Of a stretch of 64,000 nucleotides of DNA, positions 61,163-64,000 are shown in pieces. Each line of letters opens with the position of its first letter. The stretch's first letter is position 1. A program made the translations under genes and the position numbers. The stretch covers positions 1 to 64,000 of the forward strand of contig NZ_WOFE01000005.1 of assembly GCF_016881405.1 (NCBI RefSeq), given 5' to 3'. The notes beneath the pieces are model-generated. The model was not told where the DNA came from. It did not search any database and saw nothing but the letters and a program-made list of their open reading frames with translations. This DNA comes from Deefgea chitinilytica (GTDB lineage: Bacteria > Pseudomonadota > Gammaproteobacteria > Burkholderiales > Chitinibacteraceae).

Positions 61163-62122
61163 TTAAGGTTGCCAACTTATTCTTTTTTGCAAAGAAGCAG
61201 GGATTTTCAGCTGCCACTGTGCAACTTTGGCGCGGCTAAACACCAAATGGCCGGGGCTACTGCGCTGTACTGCCATGTTTGTGTGCGACTTTTGCAATAA
61301 GGAGCGCGCCATTTTTCCAGCGGCCGCGCCATGTTCAAAGCCAGATAGCACCATGCCGCCAGCCGCACCGTGACGACCAATAGCAAAATCCCAAAACCCA
61401 AAAATCGGCAAGGGGCTATGTTCGGAGGTCCATTGCATCACTTTTTCAGCATCAACGTGCTTTAAATCCGCAGCAGTTAATGCCTGATAAGTTCCGAGCA
61501 AAATTGCATGGTAATGCTGATTCGCGTTTTGCACCTTTTCTTGCCACTGCACAAACGAGCCCAGCAAAACCACATCGACCCCGCGCAACTTCAGTTGCTG
61601 CAAATCTTCTTGCAAGATATAAGAAGACCGATCTTGATCCAGTAAAACCAGAATCCGACTATGACTACCACAGATCGAACGAATCAAATCAATATTCTGT
61701 TGATACAAAGGCCGCTCTAAAACGCCCGTTACAGTAGATGGCAAAGAGCCAGAAAAGTAACGCTGCGGATCAGCGTTCACCCCCAAAAAAACCACTGGCA
61801 CTTTCATTACGGCCAAATGCGATCCCAGCAAAGCCAGCGCAGCATCATCACCCAATACGACTAGCTGAGGTTTTTTTTGCCGAATTTCGCTCAATGCTAA
61901 TTCAGCTTGCTCCAAATGCTCGGAAGTGGGCAATCGCTTGGTATCCAGCGCAATAAAATCAAGCTCCGCCACTCCGTCAAGCTTGCTGCGCAATCCCTGC
62001 AAGTACTCTCTATCCCAGCCGTTTTCCGGATGGTAGCTCTCCACGACCATCACCAAAGGCTGCGCCAACGCCACATGCAAACTGAGCGCAAGACACAGCC
62101 CCCAAAGCCAGCGAAACGCCAT
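61163..62122 (-). CDS. ABC-type substrate-binding protein (PF04392-like)
   Basis: 319 residues from ATG 62122, which shares the base overlap TAATG with the stop of the upstream ACT gene (alternative ATG 62134). The signal peptide is 1-20 ('LCLALSLHVALAQP'). The fold is of the tryptophan/tyrosine-type ABC substrate-binding family: 'MVVESYHPENGWDREYLQGL', 'VVLGDDAALALLGSHLAVMK', 'VPVVFLGVNADPQRY'. No permease or ATPase gene is nearby, so it may feed a remote transporter or a sensor. Coupling to the GcvR-like gene is the notable context. Confidence 0.78.
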   Translation of the reverse strand: MAFRWLWGLCLALSLHVALAQPLVMVVESYHPENGWDREYLQGLRSKLDGVAELDFIALDTKRLPTSEHLEQAELALSEIRQKKPQLVVLGDDAALALLGSHLAVMKVPVVFLGVNADPQRYFSGSLPSTVTGVLERPLYQQNIDLIRSICGSHSRILVLLDQDRSSYILQEDLQQLKLRGVDVVLLGSFVQWQEKVQNANQHYHAILLGTYQALTAADLKHVDAEKVMQWTSEHSPLPIFGFWDFAIGRHGAAGGMVLSGFEHGAAAGKMARSLLQKSHTNMAVQRSSPGHLVFSRAKVAQWQLKIPASLQKRISWQP

Positions 62123-62631
62123 TACTCCGCCCACTCGACCATCAAATCATCGGCAATCGCTTCTAAATCGCGGCGCACATGGCCTAAATCTACACTGATT
62201 GGCGCAGAGAGCAGCGCTTGCGCATGAAACATCGTTTCGCCCGACATCGGTGCACTATCGAGCCATGTTTCCAGTTTTTCTACGTTAACCCCAAAACGCG
62301 CCAAAATAGTTGATACGTCTTTGACAATCCCGATTCGATCATGCCCGACCAAGCTCAAAGCCACGCTTTGTGATGCGGCGTGAGCCAGCTCGGCCTGTTC
62401 GGCATCCAACACGCCACGCACATCTAAACTCGGCAAGGCTTGCAGTGCGGCTAATAACAAAGTGCCATCTCCATTCACCGCGACTTTGACAATCCCCGCA
62501 AACTGCCCTGCCAACCGTGAAAATGATGACTCCAGCCAATTGCCTTGTTGTTGTGAAATCACCGCAGCTAACTGCTCGACCAAGCCCGGTTTGTCCTGCC
62601 CAATAACTGATACAACCAATATATTTTTCAT
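62122..62631 (-). CDS. GcvR-like ACT-domain protein
   Basis: 169 residues with two tandem ACT domains: 'ILVVSVIGQDKPGLVEQLAA' in the first and 'ALSLVGHDRIGIVKDVSTIL' in the second. This is the architecture of GcvR, a glycine-sensing antagonist of GcvA that controls the glycine-cleavage operon. The frame opens at 62694, but ATG 62631 starts directly at the first ACT strand. The gene overlaps the substrate-binding gene by TAATG. Glycine or another amino acid is a plausible ligand; gcvA is not in the window. Confidence 0.8.
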   Translation of the reverse strand: MKNILVVSVIGQDKPGLVEQLAAVISQQQGNWLESSFSRLAGQFAGIVKVAVNGDGTLLLAALQALPSLDVRGVLDAEQAELAHAASQSVALSLVGHDRIGIVKDVSTILARFGVNVEKLETWLDSAPMSGETMFHAQALLSAPISVDLGHVRRDLEAIADDLMVEWAE

Positions 62632-62942
62632 TGCTTTGCCCCTGTTAAATTCGCAATCAAACTTCATGTTTGTGAGCTTAGCCGATTTCAACAATGATTC
62701 TTAACTGAATTAAAAATTCGATACGAATAACCCACAATAGCAATAGCGATGTGAGCAAAGTGAATTGGGTTATCCCCCTCCTACCACAGGGTCACACTAG
62801 TTTAAGTTATGGGCAAAACAATCTTGCCCGACTGTAGGGATGAAGTCTCGATACCAAGGCCATAAAATTGGCAGGCTGAAATTGATCAAATTGCCGCTTT
62901 GATGCATTTCGAGTCAGAGAAGCTGAAATAAACCAAAATAAT
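62632..62942. other. Gene-free intergenic region
   Basis: 311 bp between the GcvR-like gene and the AraC-family gene. It contains one small hairpin GGGCAA-N7-TTGCCC (62812-62830 area) without a T-run. No RNA gene, repeat match or credible ORF was seen. Confidence 0.5.
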
Positions 62943-63713
62943 TTACTGAAAAAAGTTACTTGGTGAAATGCCAAATTGGCGTTTGAACATCGCAGTAAAT
63001 GCACTGGGGCTGTTGTAGCCGCAATCAAAAGCCACATCAATCACCCGCTCGCCTTGAGCGAGTCGTTCCAACGCATTGAGCAAGCGAGCTTGCCGTCGCC
63101 ATTCGCCCAATGTCATCCCGGTAACCTTATTAAATCGTCGCTGCAGGGTGCGCGCATCGACGCCAGCTTGGCTGGCCCAGTACTCTGTTGTGCGGCTTTC
63201 ATCGGAGTTAGACAAAATATCGGCGCAAACCCCGCGTAACAATTTGTCATCGGGCATCGGTAATTGCATCGGTAGCGTAGTGAGTGTTTTCACTTCATTG
63301 AGCAGTAATTGCGCAATCATCTGGCTGCGCGGCCGGATGGGCTGTTCCTGATAATCAATGCTGATCGCCGCCAAAATCAGCTCGCGCATCAACGGGGTGA
63401 TTTCAAGGACACAACATTCACTTGGCAAATCTTGCACTGCGTCGGGACGAATATAAATCGAGCGCACTTCAACTAATCCGATCATAAACACTTCGTGCCA
63501 TACGCCAGCGGGCACCCAAATACCACGATTGGGCGGCACGATCCATTGTCCGAGTGGCGTGATCACGCGCATCACGCCGCTAATCGCATACAGTAGCTGG
63601 GCAACTTCATGCCAATGGCGAATCGTGGCTGAGCCGGGCTGATGATCCACGGCCTTGCCGTGGAGTAATGCGCCTGCCATATCGCGCAATGGACCAACTC
63701 TTTCGATGAGCAT
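62943..63713 (-). CDS. AraC-family regulator with N-terminal cupin
   Basis: 256 residues. A small cupin (20-80) with 'RHWHEVAQLLYAISGVMRVI' and 'GIWVPAGVWHEVFM' (His ligands of the sensor fold) leads to the AraC DNA-binding domain 'TTEYWASQAGVDARTLQRRF' and 'ERVIDVAFDCGYNSPSAFTA'. It lies divergently, 102 bp from an Fsr-type exporter gene, an arrangement in which such regulators usually control the exporter. GAGA about 7 bases upstream supports the ATG. Confidence 0.88.
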   Translation of the reverse strand: MLIERVGPLRDMAGALLHGKAVDHQPGSATIRHWHEVAQLLYAISGVMRVITPLGQWIVPPNRGIWVPAGVWHEVFMIGLVEVRSIYIRPDAVQDLPSECCVLEITPLMRELILAAISIDYQEQPIRPRSQMIAQLLLNEVKTLTTLPMQLPMPDDKLLRGVCADILSNSDESRTTEYWASQAGVDARTLQRRFNKVTGMTLGEWRRQARLLNALERLAQGERVIDVAFDCGYNSPSAFTAMFKRQFGISPSNFFQ

Positions 63714-63815
63714 GTCGTTTTCTCGATAGTATTTGCCTTATTCTCGCAGGACAGGCAGGGGTAATGTCAATAAGATGTGTTCTCAACTTATCCCATAAAC
63801 CACTTGGAGCGTCAG

Positions 63816-64000
63816 ATGAATACCGCGACGATTACCAGCCAGCCCGAGCGCGTATCGACCCGATACCGCGTTTTGGCGGCCATCAGCAGTGCCCATTTTC
63901 TCAATGACATGATGCAATCGCTGATCTTAGCTTTATATCCTATGCTAAAGGGCAACTATCACCTCAGCTTTGCTCAGCTCGGTTTGATTACGCTGACCTA
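63816..64000 (+). CDS. MFS transporter, fosmidomycin-resistance (Fsr) type, N-terminal fragment
   Basis: The first ~61 residues before the window end. 'ISSAHFLNDMMQSLILALYP' and 'LSFAQLGLITLTY' match the first helices of E. coli Fsr, a drug efflux pump of the major facilitator superfamily. GGAG at 63805-63808 supports ATG 63816. It is divergent from the AraC/cupin regulator. The rest lies beyond the window. Confidence 0.82.
   Translation, partial: MNTATITSQPERVSTRYRVLAAISSAHFLNDMMQSLILALYPMLKGNYHLSFAQLGLITLT

Overview
The window looks like chromosomal DNA of a Gram-negative betaproteobacterium of about 50% GC. The gene set (lysP, proA-nadD-rsfS, cysDN, pbpC, rstAB, a putrescine pathway), the CCA-encoding elongator tRNA-Met and the dispersed intergenic repeats suggest the order Neisseriales, perhaps the Chitinibacteraceae. 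This assignment is from protein resemblance only and is tentative; no rRNA is present.

Layout. 1-2989: N-terminal part of a large RTX-like repeat protein, cut by the window edge. 3.3-8.1 kb: housekeeping genes (acyltransferase, solute-binding protein, lysine permease lysP, Na+/H+ antiporter). 8.2-11.3 kb: tRNA-Met, then a tight group of a J-domain protein and three unrecognised proteins. 11.4-14.3 kb: FKBP isomerase, mercaptopyruvate sulfurtransferase, an AT-rich uracil-glycosylase-like gene, and a VOC protein flanked by two copies of a ~100-bp repeat.

14.5-29 kb is the accessory region. It starts with a divergent regulator pair over twin palindromic operators. Next comes a type I restriction-modification operon with an extra half-size specificity protein in front of hsdM. 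Three accessory genes sit between hsdS and hsdR: a coiled-coil membrane protein, a HAD phosphatase and a RhuM-family protein. A YgjP-like metallopeptidase follows hsdR. The region ends with an AT-rich module of a complete tyrosine recombinase, a small HTH protein and a second recombinase-like protein that has lost catalytic residues. Many of these genes overlap by ATGA, so the block is probably transcribed and translated together.

29-44 kb, mostly on the minus strand: cysDN, proA-nadD-rsfS, an anchored trypsin-like protease, an Ala/Lys/Ser tandem-repeat secreted protein, a hugZ-like/rstA/rstB operon interrupted by a dispersed repeat, pbpC and a polysaccharide deacetylase, then two plus-strand sugar ABC permeases with no partner genes nearby. 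44-51.5 kb: putrescine degradation through gamma-glutamylated intermediates (puuC, puuD, puuA, puuB) interleaved with alanine dehydrogenase. 51.6-64 kb: YbhB/PEBP protein, AraC regulators, a SEL1-repeat protein, a zinc-ribbon membrane protein, a 1886-residue alpha-2-macroglobulin, a substrate-binding protein coupled to a GcvR-like ACT protein, and the start of a fosmidomycin-resistance-type exporter.

The most unusual parts are the composite type I R-M operon with its regulator pair, and the recombinase/dead-recombinase module next to it.
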